Positions 27,701 through 36,322 of a stretch of DNA of 64,000 nt are shown piece after piece. The position numbers and the translations under genes are program-made. This stretch comes from Bin80 sp026708685 (GTDB lineage: Bacteria > Bacteroidota > Rhodothermia > Rhodothermales > Bin80). Under the pieces are notes generated by a model. The model had not been told where the DNA came from and searched no databases. It saw only the letters and a list, made by a program, of their open reading frames with translations. Positions within the stretch are counted from its first letter, which is position 1, and each line of letters begins with the position of its first letter. The stretch is taken from assembly GCA_965200955.1 (NCBI GenBank), contig OZ241742.1, positions 1,178,001 to 1,242,000 on the forward strand, read 5' to 3'.

Positions 27701-30128
27701 CACTGTCGGTGTTGGAAGGAGGCCCTGGGCCGACAGAATTAATAGCACGGATTCGATAATGATGGGTTGTTGATGGGACAAGATTTTCATGAGCATACGT
27801 TATGGATTCTGAGACTGTGTTAGCCACCAGATCCGTCCAGTTAGATGTGCCATTGGGAGATATCTGAATGTTATATCCCATGATCGCTGCACCGCCATCC
27901 TCTGATGGTGCTATCCATGATAGATTGATGATGGTACGCCCCGAAGCAATTGCAGTCAAAGAAGTGGGTGCTCCTGGTGATTTCAGAGCGTCTGTGGTAG
28001 CATGATCAGTGTTGGATGGATCCCCTGCACCAACAGAATTGATCGCGCTGACACGATAGTAACGTGTTGTTGCTGGTGCAAGATTTTCATGGGAATAGGA
28101 TGTAGATTGCAGTTCGGTGTCATCCACCAGATCCTCCCAGGTTGATGCATCTCCATCGGGAGACACCTCTATTTTGTATCCAGAGATGTCAGCACCGCCA
28201 TTATCCAATGGAGCCTTCCATGAAAGATTAATCATGGTGCGTCCTAAAGCAGTTGCAGTCAATGAAGTCGGTTCATCTGGAACATTCAGTGCGTCCGTGG
28301 TCGCTCCGTCAACTGTAGATGGTGCACCAGGGCCCTCAGAATTGATCGCACTGACTCGATAATAACGTGTTGTTGCAGGTGGAAGATTTTCATGAGCATA
28401 GGTGGTTGTAGAACCGGAGCCCGTGTTTGCTACCAAATCCGTCCAAAGTGATGTGCCGTTGGGAGACATCTCTACTTTATAGCCAGAGATGGTTGCTCCG
28501 CCATCGTTGGATGGTGCTACCCACGATAGATTGATGATCGTGCGCCCAGAGCTAGTCGCAATGAATGAAGCCGGTGCTTCTGGGGTTGTCACTGCCTCCG
28601 TGGTAGCATGATCAATGTTGGACGGATCGCCTGTACCAACAGAATTGGTGGCACTGACTCGATAGTAACGTGTTGTTTCTGGGTCAAGGTTTTCATGGGC
28701 ATAGGATGTGGAAGTCGATCCTATATCATCCACCAGATCCTCCCAAGTGGATGCATCACCATCGGGAGACACTTCGATTTTATACTTGGAAATGGCTGCA
28801 CCGCCATCGTCGGATGGTGCTGTCCATGCTAGATTGATGATCGTGCGTCCAGAGGCAGTTGCGATCAGCGAAGTGGGTGCATCTGGGGCTGTGGGTGGCT
28901 CTGTGGTTGCACTGGCAATATTGGAAGGCACCCCTGTACCAATTGAATTGATAGCACTGACCCGATAATAACGCGTTGTTTCAGGTGCCAGATTGCTGTC
29001 GGAATAGGTGGTTGTGGGTGGAGAGCCTGTACTTGTTACCAGATCTGTCCACCCTGACGTACCAGTGGATGATGCTTCTATTTTGTAACCTGAGATGTTG
29101 GCACCGCCATTCTCCGATGGTACTGTCCATGAAAGATTGATCTTGGTACGACCAGAGGCGGTTGCAGTTAAATTTGAGGGGGCTTCAGGAGCCGTAGGAG
29201 CAGTTGCTGTGGGGGCATTGGCAGGACGGATTACTTTGACCGTTCTTGTCCCGCCATCAGAATGTGGAAGGGTTTCATCGGTGGCGAGTTTGAAGAGCTC
29301 TTCTTTTAACTTGGCTGCCCCCCAACTTGGATTGTTGAATGAAAGATTTGTAGCGTAAGCGGCGAGCACTGGTGCTGCATGGGAAGTCTGCCCACCAAGA
29401 GCTTCAACATAAATCGCGTTCTGATCAAATTTACCCCCTGCCCTGACACCACTTCTTGCCATTTTCCCAGCGAGGATAGCCCCAGTGAAAATGGTTCTAT
29501 CGATTGCAACTCCATTATGGGCAATGTAATCGTCCAATGATCCGCAATAGGGAATCCAGAAATCGGTTCTATGAATATGTGGGTAATCGTCACAGTAGAG
29601 TTGACGTTGATCCTGTCCTGAAACAATGGTTGGATTCTCAAGAGAAGAGATAAAAAGGATGTCTTGCGTAGAGAGCCATTTTGCTGCCAAAACCGATGTC
29701 TTATGAAAGGGTCGAGCACCATCCGATTCAACTTCCCATTGTGAGGTAGTACTTGTCGAGTACGCTGGCGAGGAATCCGTCGAAGTCCAAAAAATACCGC
29801 TACCAGTACCTAGTGAGTGGTGAATCAACCCTGCGGCATTGATTGCCCCAATAGTCCTACTTTCATACGTATAGGTTGCACTCCCACTGAGCTGAACAAG
29901 GCGAGCGACTTCCGTATGACTGTTAAACGTGGCCGTAATCCGAGTGCCATGCTGGTTTTCACCAAATCCTTGACCATCCACAACAAAGACATCCACCGTA
30001 CCGGTTGGGTTGATGACTTTTTCTGTAAGGCCGCCTTCCGTAAGTACAGGCTGTGCCATGATCGGAGATACGAAAACAGCCAGCCCATTCAACCATACAC
30101 ACCATCTAAGTAAATCCTTGAGTCGCAT
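24702..30128 (-). CDS. Giant subtilisin-like protein with 12 FN3, 2 Ig-like and T9SS sorting domain
   Basis: The 1808-residue product has a signal peptide (cleaved near residue 25, PIMAQP). Residues ~30-300 look like a divergent S8 serine protease: VVDGQGF (Asp), QHGTRITATF (His) and GGQTSHAAPVLAAYA (Ser, matching GTSxAAP). The Asp and His lie only about ten residues apart, much closer than in subtilisin, so the active site is unusual or the Asp assignment is wrong. Twelve FN3 modules follow (~310-1500), then two He_PIG-like Ig modules and a T9SS type A sorting domain (NYPNPFTHSTRLVF; MDMTGRQ; SGAYLYRM). It should be secreted through T9SS. The C-terminal third is paralogous to the protein at 18187-23004. 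Proteolysis is inferred from motifs and is less certain than the modular surface role. Confidence 0.88.
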   Translation of the reverse strand: MRLKDLLRWCVWLNGLAVFVSPIMAQPVLTEGGLTEKVINPTGTVDVFVVDGQGFGENQHGTRITATFNSHTEVARLVQLSGSATYTYESRTIGAINAAGLIHHSLGTGSGIFWTSTDSSPAYSTSTTSQWEVESDGARPFHKTSVLAAKWLSTQDILFISSLENPTIVSGQDQRQLYCDDYPHIHRTDFWIPYCGSLDDYIAHNGVAIDRTIFTGAILAGKMARSGVRAGGKFDQNAIYVEALGGQTSHAAPVLAAYATNLSFNNPSWGAAKLKEELFKLATDETLPHSDGGTRTVKVIRPANAPTATAPTAPEAPSNLTATASGRTKINLSWTVPSENGGANISGYKIEASSTGTSGWTDLVTSTGSPPTTTYSDSNLAPETTRYYRVSAINSIGTGVPSNIASATTEPPTAPDAPTSLIATASGRTIINLAWTAPSDDGGAAISKYKIEVSPDGDASTWEDLVDDIGSTSTSYAHENLDPETTRYYRVSATNSVGTGDPSNIDHATTEAVTTPEAPASFIATSSGRTIINLSWVAPSNDGGATISGYKVEMSPNGTSLWTDLVANTGSGSTTTYAHENLPPATTRYYRVSAINSEGPGAPSTVDGATTDALNVPDEPTSLTATALGRTMINLSWKAPLDNGGADISGYKIEVSPDGDASTWEDLVDDTELQSTSYSHENLAPATTRYYRVSAINSVGAGDPSNTDHATTDALKSPGAPTSLTAIASGRTIINLSWIAPSEDGGAAIMGYNIQISPNGTSNWTDLVANTVSESITYAHENLVPSTTHHYRIRAINSVGPGPPSNTDSAITDARTVPSPPTGLVATASGRAIINLAWKPPSDDGGATISGYRIEVSPDGVASNWEDLVADTQSNSTSYAHENLNPETTRHYRVSAINIVGTGNSSNAADATTDAVTVTIPDAPTSLSASSSGRTIITLSWKAPSNNGGSDISGYRIEESTNPTSSGWTAVVSNTESRLTTYDHENLAPSTTHHYRVRAINSIGGGPFSNTSSTSTEALAAPDAPTDLIATASGRTVINLSWKAPSDNGGAVISGYQIEVSPNGTSNWTDLVANSRSASTSHAHENLPVGTTRYYQIRAINTIGTGPVSNISSATTDALTAPDAPTELSATSSGPTSINLSWKAPSSNGGSAISGYRIEVSPNGTSSWTDLVSHTRSRSTTYVHENLAPSTTRYYRISAINSTGTGAVSNVSSARTDALTTPDAPTGLTATATGRTTIYLSWTAPSASGGAIITGYKIEVSADEGSTWMDLVENTDSRVTVYTHAGLDASTTRHYQVSAINSAGTGISSNIDSATTNGLTVPDAPTSFTASSSGQTTINLSWNPPSNNGGATITGYHIEVSADGTTNWTDLVANTASTATIYAHTGLTASTTRSYRVSAINAVGIGGPSAISTVTTDAETITLPDAPVSLTATASGQSTILLSWDAPSNNGGSVVSGYTIEVSPNGSSNWTDLVSNTRSRSTTYSHENLAPNTTNYYRISAINSVGTGPASLIAGATTNRLLTLSMSGGINRQRYPVGVEIAEFALPIATGGVAPYTYTLFPSTLPEGLSYNEVLRTINGTPSQITTPPQSFVWGVTDAVGSESTLQFTIEVYTISFTEGIENQSYTRDQPIAPLVLPDIIGGIDPIQYTLTIFALPSNLRFDLPTRTISGTPSQVTPPVDMVYKAQDAMGAEDSLTFTIEVVSPVHNEEPSSLPKDFIVHSNYPNPFTHSTRLVFDVPWSALVRLEIMDMTGRQVYIMPEVSMSSGKGQVIELNDLRLPSGAYLYRMIATSLDGQSYVHVGHLMSIR
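25560..29220 (-). repeat. Tandem ~300-bp FN3-coding repeats (12 units)
   Basis: Twelve units with strongly conserved blocks coding INLSWKAPS, GYKIEVSPDG and HENLAP-TTRYYRVSAIN. The similarity between units is higher than in the sister gene. Such an array can expand or contract by recombination, and short-read assembly may have miscounted it. Confidence 0.8.
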
Positions 30129-30665
30129 GTTATTTTTCGATCAAGTGCGAATGCTTTTTTTGGGAAACTTTCCCCCGTTGTTAACATTCAGATTTTGGAG
30201 GAGGATTGATGCGAGTCAAGATCCCCCAAGAATGGTTTGAGAGATAATGAGGGCATATCAATGTTGAATACATCAATGCGATCATCTGTCGGCAAGATGG
30301 ATCAAGAAGATCTCAATAATGGGTTTGAGTACGCAGGGATAAAGTTTCTAGGAATAGATACGGTTGGACAAAGCCTTTCAAGTTGATGTATGATGGAAAG
30401 AATCTTGAAACAGAGAACTGAAGCTTGTACAGAAATCATGGTAGAATGCTCCATCGTCATGATCTGCTTGAATGGCAGCTGGCTCAATCTTAAACCTCAT
30501 TGAGATTCCGTACTGGGGTTCAAAACAGCCTCTTCTTGCATTATGGCAGGTCTTCTATGTAACATCCGTGATGGTTTGAATTAATTTTGATCAGCAATCA
30601 TCCCGTCAAGATTTCAATGTTATTGCAAATGTCCTCTGATCTTCGTCAGCTGTTGAACTGTGAAT
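30129..30665. other. Gene-poor region
   Basis: About 540 bases between the giant protease gene and the sulfatase. Some short plus-strand frames (for example around 30255-30380) have a protein-like look but are broken, and none is recognisable. Confidence 0.35.
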
Positions 30666-32003
30666 TTATTGCCATGGAAGTTGACCGCTCATTTGGATGT
30701 ATTCGCGGAGCATTGTGGCAAGTTGACGAAAGATGTCTGGTTCTTGTGAGGATAGGTCCATTGTTTCGAGGGGGTCATTGATGAGATGATAGAGCTCCAG
30801 AGATGCATATGGGTTATTCTGGAGGAGTTTCCATGGCCCCCAACGAACCGCTTCAATCGTTTTTCCACCAAAGTGCAGTCCACCCTCACGTCGGGAAAAG
30901 AAAAGAATTCGATCAGGATCAGGGTCTGATTTGCCCATTAGAGTGGGCAGGAAACTGATTCCATCAATGACATGAGAAAGTTTGATGTTGGCAGCCTCTA
31001 ATAGAGTTGGATAGATATCCATGGTGGTCAAAAGGGCTTGACTCATGGAGTTTGATGCTATGTTTTGAGGCCAGGAAGCAATGGCAGGAATTCGTAACCC
31101 ACCTTCGTATACAGTCCCTTTACCCGCCCTTAAGGGACCGTTATTGGCTCCAACATCCAGCTGTCCACCGTTATCACTGACAAAGAGTACCAGTGTTTGA
31201 TCTTGATATCCACTTTCATGCAGTGCAGTAAGGACCTTCCCAATCCCATGATCCATATGCTCAATAAGGGCAACCAGTTTGGCTCTGGTAGAATCAATGC
31301 CATCCTCGCGCTGATGAACTCTTCTGACCCACTCTTCGGGTGGTTGGATAGGTGTATGCGGGGCATTGTAAGCCAGATACAAAAAGAAGGGAGCCTTGGA
31401 GGATGTTCGACTTTCAATGTATCGTACCGCCCAGTCCGAGAACAGATCGGTCGCATGCCCTTCGGTTGTGATCACCTTTTCTCCATCACGCATGTAATTC
31501 AGCCCATGGCGCTGATGGGTATAATAATCATCCATCATATCTCCCAGAAACCCTTCAAAATGATCAAAGCCGCGATCCATCGGGCGTTGGGGTGGGTATA
31601 GTCCAAGATGCCATTTTCCGATCATTGCAGTATGGTATCCATGGGAGCGAAGCATTTCGGGTAATAGCTGCACATCGGATGCAAGGTGTCCCCAGTTATC
31701 GTTTGCATGTGTACGAATGACACCAGGGACACCTACTAGGGGAGGATAACGTCCAGAGAGTAACGAGGCTCGGGTGGGTGAGCAGACAGGAGAATTCGCA
31801 TAGAATTGACTGAACTGCATTCCCGAAGCTGCCAAACTGTCCAAGGCAGGTGTAGAAAGATCCGGAGCTCCATAGGTGGATAGATCTCCATATCCTAAAT
31901 CATCGGCGACAATCAGGACGATATTCGGTTGCTGGGACTGAGCCGTAGCAACAAAAAACAAAAGTACAGTGAAGATCAGTCCGTACTGAAAAGAGGCACG
32001 CAT
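30666..32003 (-). CDS. Sulfatase (formylglycine-dependent, arylsulfatase type), secreted
   Basis: The 445-residue product hydrolyses sulfate esters. The ATG at 32003 is chosen because it gives a clean signal peptide (FTVLLFFVATAQSQQ) and avoids overlap with aroB; the frame opens 19 codons earlier. The metal-binding NIVLIVADDLGYGD is at ~27-40. The sulfatase signature CSPTRASLLSGRYP starts at C74, the residue converted to formylglycine (C-x-P-x-R), so an FGE/SumF enzyme is needed. GKWHLG and later DNGG also fit the family. Location is periplasmic or extracellular. The likely substrate is a sulfated polysaccharide or glycan, the common role in marine Bacteroidota, but the exact substrate cannot be read. 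It ends a minus-strand run after aroB. Confidence 0.94.
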   Translation of the reverse strand: MRASFQYGLIFTVLLFFVATAQSQQPNIVLIVADDLGYGDLSTYGAPDLSTPALDSLAASGMQFSQFYANSPVCSPTRASLLSGRYPPLVGVPGVIRTHANDNWGHLASDVQLLPEMLRSHGYHTAMIGKWHLGLYPPQRPMDRGFDHFEGFLGDMMDDYYTHQRHGLNYMRDGEKVITTEGHATDLFSDWAVRYIESRTSSKAPFFLYLAYNAPHTPIQPPEEWVRRVHQREDGIDSTRAKLVALIEHMDHGIGKVLTALHESGYQDQTLVLFVSDNGGQLDVGANNGPLRAGKGTVYEGGLRIPAIASWPQNIASNSMSQALLTTMDIYPTLLEAANIKLSHVIDGISFLPTLMGKSDPDPDRILFFSRREGGLHFGGKTIEAVRWGPWKLLQNNPYASLELYHLINDPLETMDLSSQEPDIFRQLATMLREYIQMSGQLPWQ

Positions 32004-32035
32004 GAGTGGATGTATGGGTTTGTTCTCGGGGTGTA

Positions 32036-33127
32036 CTATGATTGCATGATAGATTCCCATCCTTGTGCGATAAGGTCTTCACTCACTTGATCATGCACAT
32101 ACGCATCACCAATATCTCGAATCAGAATGAGGCGAAGCTGTCCAGCCATGACCTTTTTATCATAATACATCGCTTGAATCAACGCATCAATAGAAATGTC
32201 ACCAATGGAATTTCGTACAGGCAATTTTAATAAGAAAGAATCAATCAAATGGTGGGGCAGGTTTGGGTGAATCAGTGAGGAAACCTTGGTTGCTGCACGC
32301 ATCCCAAGAGCTACGGCTTCTCCGTGAGTAAACTGTCCGTAGCCAGCAACGCGCTCAATGGAATGGGCAAAGGTATGCCCAAAATTCAGAATGGCTCTGA
32401 GGGACGACTCTTTTTCATCTTTGGAGACGATGGATGCTTTGATTCGTGCTGCATGGATCACCATGCGTTGAACATGTTCGTTATCTCTTTGCAGAATGGC
32501 ATCCCAGTTGGAAGACAGATAGGTAAAGAAATCAGCGTCAGCAATGAATCCGTGTTTGACCACTTCGGCGAGACCGCTGGTCCATTCCAATTCTGGAAGG
32601 CTCTGAAGCAGATCTAAGTCGGTCAGAACCAGATGAGGTTGATAGAAGGCACCAATCAGATTTTTTCCAATGCGATGATTGATTCCCGTTTTCCCACCAA
32701 TGGAACTGTCCACCTGAGCAATGAGAGAGGTTGGTAAATGAACCAATGGAAGTCCTCTAAGCAGGGTGGCAGCCGCAAAACCAGCAAGATCCCCTATGAC
32801 ACCTCCACCCAATGCAAAGATGGGGGTTTGGCGGTCAAGACCAGATTGGAGGGTCTGATCATAAATCGACTGAAGAACATCGGCACTTTTAGATGCCTCA
32901 CCCGATGGAATGATGATTTCCGTCGTGGGCCCCCATCCAGAGTCAAGCAGAGATGTTTTGACCTGATTAAGGTACAGAGGCACTAGGTTTGTATCGGTGA
33001 TCAAGATACATGGGCCGATGCGTAGATCCACAGACTCGCAATAGGATGGGAGTTCGGTCAGGGAAGCAAACCAAATGGGAATGGTTTGAGCATTTCCCAA
33101 GGATACATGGATCACCTCTGGACGCAT
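32036..33127 (-). CDS. aroB: 3-dehydroquinate synthase
   Basis: This 363-residue enzyme converts DAHP to 3-dehydroquinate, the second step of the shikimate pathway, using NAD and a divalent metal. The signature is GGGVIGDLAGFAA at ~107-119, followed by PTSLIAQVDSSIGGKTGIN, KNLIGAFYQP, AEVVKHG (metal Glu) and LNFGHTFAHSIE (metal His); all are in place. The length is usual. It is cytoplasmic. It lies between htrA and the sulfatase on the same strand with short gaps, so shared transcription is possible, although the functions are unrelated. Confidence 0.96.
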   Translation of the reverse strand: MRPEVIHVSLGNAQTIPIWFASLTELPSYCESVDLRIGPCILITDTNLVPLYLNQVKTSLLDSGWGPTTEIIIPSGEASKSADVLQSIYDQTLQSGLDRQTPIFALGGGVIGDLAGFAAATLLRGLPLVHLPTSLIAQVDSSIGGKTGINHRIGKNLIGAFYQPHLVLTDLDLLQSLPELEWTSGLAEVVKHGFIADADFFTYLSSNWDAILQRDNEHVQRMVIHAARIKASIVSKDEKESSLRAILNFGHTFAHSIERVAGYGQFTHGEAVALGMRAATKVSSLIHPNLPHHLIDSFLLKLPVRNSIGDISIDALIQAMYYDKKVMAGQLRLILIRDIGDAYVHDQVSEDLIAQGWESIMQS

Positions 33128-33206
33128 GGACTGATGGATTCAGGGGCCGCAGTGCGGCTCCGTGATGAAGAATGTGTCATTCGCAGGGATCAAAGAAAGG
33201 ATTCAT

Positions 33207-34760
33207 CTACGCGTTCGGTTTGGTGAGGGCGGTCATCAAGGGGAGAAATTCCATTGCATCCTCACTGATGAACTGGGAACGCAGCAACTTGACGATGAAT
33301 GTTGTACCGGGTTCAATCTCTCTGTAGATGCGCTGGAAGTCATCAATGTTATTGATCGGAGTTCGATTAATTTCAACGATCACATCGTTGGTCCGGAGGT
33401 CTGATTCATCAAAGGCCTGACTGCTTTCATCAATGGACTGGATCCATACTCCCCGGACATCTTCTGAGGTCCGAAACCGCTCCTCAAGAACTTGTTCATC
33501 CAAATCTCGGAGCAACAGACCAAGCTCATCCAGTTTGCCTTCCTCTTCGGGGCGCGATTCGCTCGGCTGGGCATTCCCCGAAAATTGACTCGGAAGCATC
33601 CCGAGAGTGACATCAATTTGGATCCGATCCTCTCCGCGAATGATATCAAGCGAAACACGATCTCCTGGCGATTTATTACCGATGGTCGTGCGTAGCAGTA
33701 GATAGTCTGCGAGTTCCACTCCATCAATTCCAGCAATAATATCACCGACTTGAACGCCAGCATCCTCGGCTGCACTATTATCCTCTACACTACTGACTTG
33801 AGCACTACCTGGGGGAGCATCCAGTGCACTAGCAAGAGACTGGGATACTCTCTCAAATCGAATCCCCAAAAAACCACGCTCAACCCTTCCTTTCTCAATC
33901 AACTGGGTGGCCACATTTCCTACAATAGAAACCGGAATGGCAAACCCAATACCAGCATTGGCTCCAGTGGGGGAAAGGATGGCAGAATTGATCCCAACGA
34001 GTTGCCCGCTCATGTTGACCAGAGGTCCTCCTGAATTCCCTCGGTTGATGGCTGCATCGGTCTGGATTAAATCAGAATACAGATTGATGCGAGCCAGTCG
34101 ATTGCTGGTACGGCCAACAGCACTAACAATCCCAGCCGTCACGGTATTATCTAGAGCCTCATCTAGGGGAGACCCAAAAGCCATGACCCACTGTCCAACG
34201 AGAACATTGGATGGAGGAGCAAGCGTAACGGTGGGAAGGTTGGTTTCATCAATGCGGATGACGGCTAGATCACTGTTTTGGTCGCGGCCTATGACTTCCG
34301 CGGTAAAGATGCGGCCATCATAGAGTGATACCTGCAACTTATCCGCCCCAGAGACAACATGATCATTGGTCACGATATACCCATCAGAACGAATGAGAAC
34401 ACCAGATCCAAGCCCCTGACGAATTTGAGGGGGCATATTGGGTTGAACCTCTGGCATAAACTGCTCCCAGGGAGTTCCTTCCCATATATTTCTGTTTCCA
34501 CTGACTTCAACTTTTTCGTTGGAGCGAATTTGAACAACAGCGGGATTGACGGCCTCGGCAACATTGACAAATGCCTCCTCCCATTCTAGGCGGGCATCTT
34601 CGGATGGAGCTTGGAGAATCTCCGAGCTACCAGCTTGCACATCAGTACCGACCTTTTCGCCTTGGTCAAATAAATTAACACCAAGTGTTGTGGTCAATAC
34701 GCCTGCAGCAAAAACGGCGGAGATAACAGCAATCGTAGGAAAAAATCGAATTTTATTCAT
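33207..34760 (-). CDS. degQ: Periplasmic HtrA/DegQ-type serine protease
   Basis: The 517-residue product is a periplasmic protein-quality-control protease. It has an N-terminal membrane or signal segment (residues 8-28), a trypsin-like domain with the full triad H134 (TNDHVV), D164 (NSDLAVIRI) and S243 (RGNSGGPLV), and two PDZ domains (~285-375 with GVQVGDIIAGIDG; ~410-505 with LRTNDVIVEINR). The architecture fits DegP/DegQ (also annotated as Do-type); these cannot be separated from sequence alone. It degrades or refolds damaged envelope proteins, a plausible need in a cell exporting very large surface proteins. It is followed by aroB after 79 bases. Confidence 0.94.
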   Translation of the reverse strand: MNKIRFFPTIAVISAVFAAGVLTTTLGVNLFDQGEKVGTDVQAGSSEILQAPSEDARLEWEEAFVNVAEAVNPAVVQIRSNEKVEVSGNRNIWEGTPWEQFMPEVQPNMPPQIRQGLGSGVLIRSDGYIVTNDHVVSGADKLQVSLYDGRIFTAEVIGRDQNSDLAVIRIDETNLPTVTLAPPSNVLVGQWVMAFGSPLDEALDNTVTAGIVSAVGRTSNRLARINLYSDLIQTDAAINRGNSGGPLVNMSGQLVGINSAILSPTGANAGIGFAIPVSIVGNVATQLIEKGRVERGFLGIRFERVSQSLASALDAPPGSAQVSSVEDNSAAEDAGVQVGDIIAGIDGVELADYLLLRTTIGNKSPGDRVSLDIIRGEDRIQIDVTLGMLPSQFSGNAQPSESRPEEEGKLDELGLLLRDLDEQVLEERFRTSEDVRGVWIQSIDESSQAFDESDLRTNDVIVEINRTPINNIDDFQRIYREIEPGTTFIVKLLRSQFISEDAMEFLPLMTALTKPNA

Positions 34761-34835
34761 TGGTTAAAGACAAATCTGTTTGAGAGTAGTAAAGGTTGGA
34801 AACGGCAAACAACGGGCCAAACCATCAGGATCAAA

Positions 34836-36227
34836 TTATTGGACGCTCGGAATTCCAGGTTGTGTCAAATTACGCACATCCAACAGTGCATCAAGTGTCT
34901 TTTCGTCCAAGACATTCATCTCTAATGCGACTGCACGAACCGTACGTCCGGACATGGCAGCTTTTTTAGCAATCGTTGAAGCCAAATCATACCCAATGGC
35001 ACTGTTGAGGGCCGTAGCAAGGGATGGATTCAGCTCTAGCAGTTCCTGACATCGTGCACGGTTTGGTTCCATTCCAGTGAGACATTTATCTACAAAGGCA
35101 TGACATGCACCAGCAAGAATTTGGATACTTTCCAAGAGGGCGACCGCCATGACGGGCATCATCACATTCAGCTCTAAGGTTCCATGCTGTCCACAAATGG
35201 TTAAGGTGGTGTGATTGCCCATCACTCTTGCACAAACCATCATCATGGCTTCACAAAGCACGGGATTGACTTTGCCGGGCATGATTGAAGAACCGGGCTG
35301 TAGAGCCTTGAGTTTGATTTCTGCAATTCCACTGGTGGGTCCACTGGAGAGGATTCGGATGTCGTTGGCTATTTTCATAAACGAAACAGCAACCGTATTT
35401 AGTGCACCAGATGCGGACACGATCGCATCTCGGGCAGACTGAGCTTCAAAGTGATTTTCCGCTTCTCTGAATGCAAGTCCAGTTTCTTCCTCAAGAAAGG
35501 CAAGTGTTTTTTTGGGAAATTCAAGATGTCGATTGATCCCCGATCCAGTGGCCGTCCCACCGAGGGGAACTTCACACAGTTCAGCCTGCCCTGAACGGAT
35601 CCGTTGAATACCTCGGGTGACTTGCATAGCATAGCCGCCGAATTCCTGCCCCAATGTAATGGGGGTAGCATCCATCAGGTGAGTGCGGGCACTCTTGACG
35701 ATATCGTCATATGCATAACTTTTTTCCTGCAATGCGGCTTCCAATCGTATCAGGGCTGGAATGAGTTGATCTTCAATTTCGCAGGATGCCGCTACCTGAA
35801 TGGAGGTTGGGATGACATCGTTGGAGGATTGGCACAGGTTGACATGATCATTGGGGTGTACGGTCGGATGATCAAGCACATCTGTTGCGAGATGGGCAAT
35901 CACCTCATTGGCATTCATATTGCTGGATGTGCCACTTCCAGTCTGGAAAACGTCAATCGGAAACTGGTCGTCAAGTTGTCCACCAATCACATGTTGGGTG
36001 GCCTCAACAATAGCAGTCGCGAATGACTGATCAAGTAGACCAAGATCGGCGTTTGCTTTGGCAGCAGCACGCTTGATCTGTCCCAATGCACGGATAAATG
36101 CGCGAGGCATTCGCTGGCCGCTGATCGGGAAATTATCAATTGCACGTTGGGTCTGTGCTCCATAGATGGCATCAGCAGGTACATGGACTTCTCCAAGAGA
36201 GTCTGTTTCTATCCGAAAATCACTCAT
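34836..36227 (-). CDS. fumC: Fumarate hydratase class II
   Basis: The 463-residue enzyme interconverts fumarate and malate in the citric acid cycle and has no iron-sulfur cluster. The fumarase/aspartase signature GSSIMPGKVNP is present. Other blocks are GSGTSSNMNANEV, HPNDHVNLCQSSND and the active-site region ARTHLMDATPITLGQEF. The start is the ATG at 36227, giving MSDFRIETDSLGEVHVP as in homologues; the frame opens nine codons earlier. A class II aspartase is the closest alternative, but TGSGTSSNMN and overall similarity favour fumarase. It is cytoplasmic. It is divergent from panC. Confidence 0.93.
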   Translation of the reverse strand: MSDFRIETDSLGEVHVPADAIYGAQTQRAIDNFPISGQRMPRAFIRALGQIKRAAAKANADLGLLDQSFATAIVEATQHVIGGQLDDQFPIDVFQTGSGTSSNMNANEVIAHLATDVLDHPTVHPNDHVNLCQSSNDVIPTSIQVAASCEIEDQLIPALIRLEAALQEKSYAYDDIVKSARTHLMDATPITLGQEFGGYAMQVTRGIQRIRSGQAELCEVPLGGTATGSGINRHLEFPKKTLAFLEEETGLAFREAENHFEAQSARDAIVSASGALNTVAVSFMKIANDIRILSSGPTSGIAEIKLKALQPGSSIMPGKVNPVLCEAMMMVCARVMGNHTTLTICGQHGTLELNVMMPVMAVALLESIQILAGACHAFVDKCLTGMEPNRARCQELLELNPSLATALNSAIGYDLASTIAKKAAMSGRTVRAVALEMNVLDEKTLDALLDVRNLTQPGIPSVQ

Positions 36228-36322
36228 AACAGGTAAATTAATGATGGGTATCACAAATATAAACGAATTAGTGGACTCGTTGTAACAAATGGAAACATCG
36301 TTTCAATCACTTGAATGGTTTT

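Noticed and set aside
18480..29220. Regular repeats as a CRISPR array
   Set aside because: Units are ~300 bp, diverged and in frame, coding FN3 modules; there are no short identical repeats with unique spacers.
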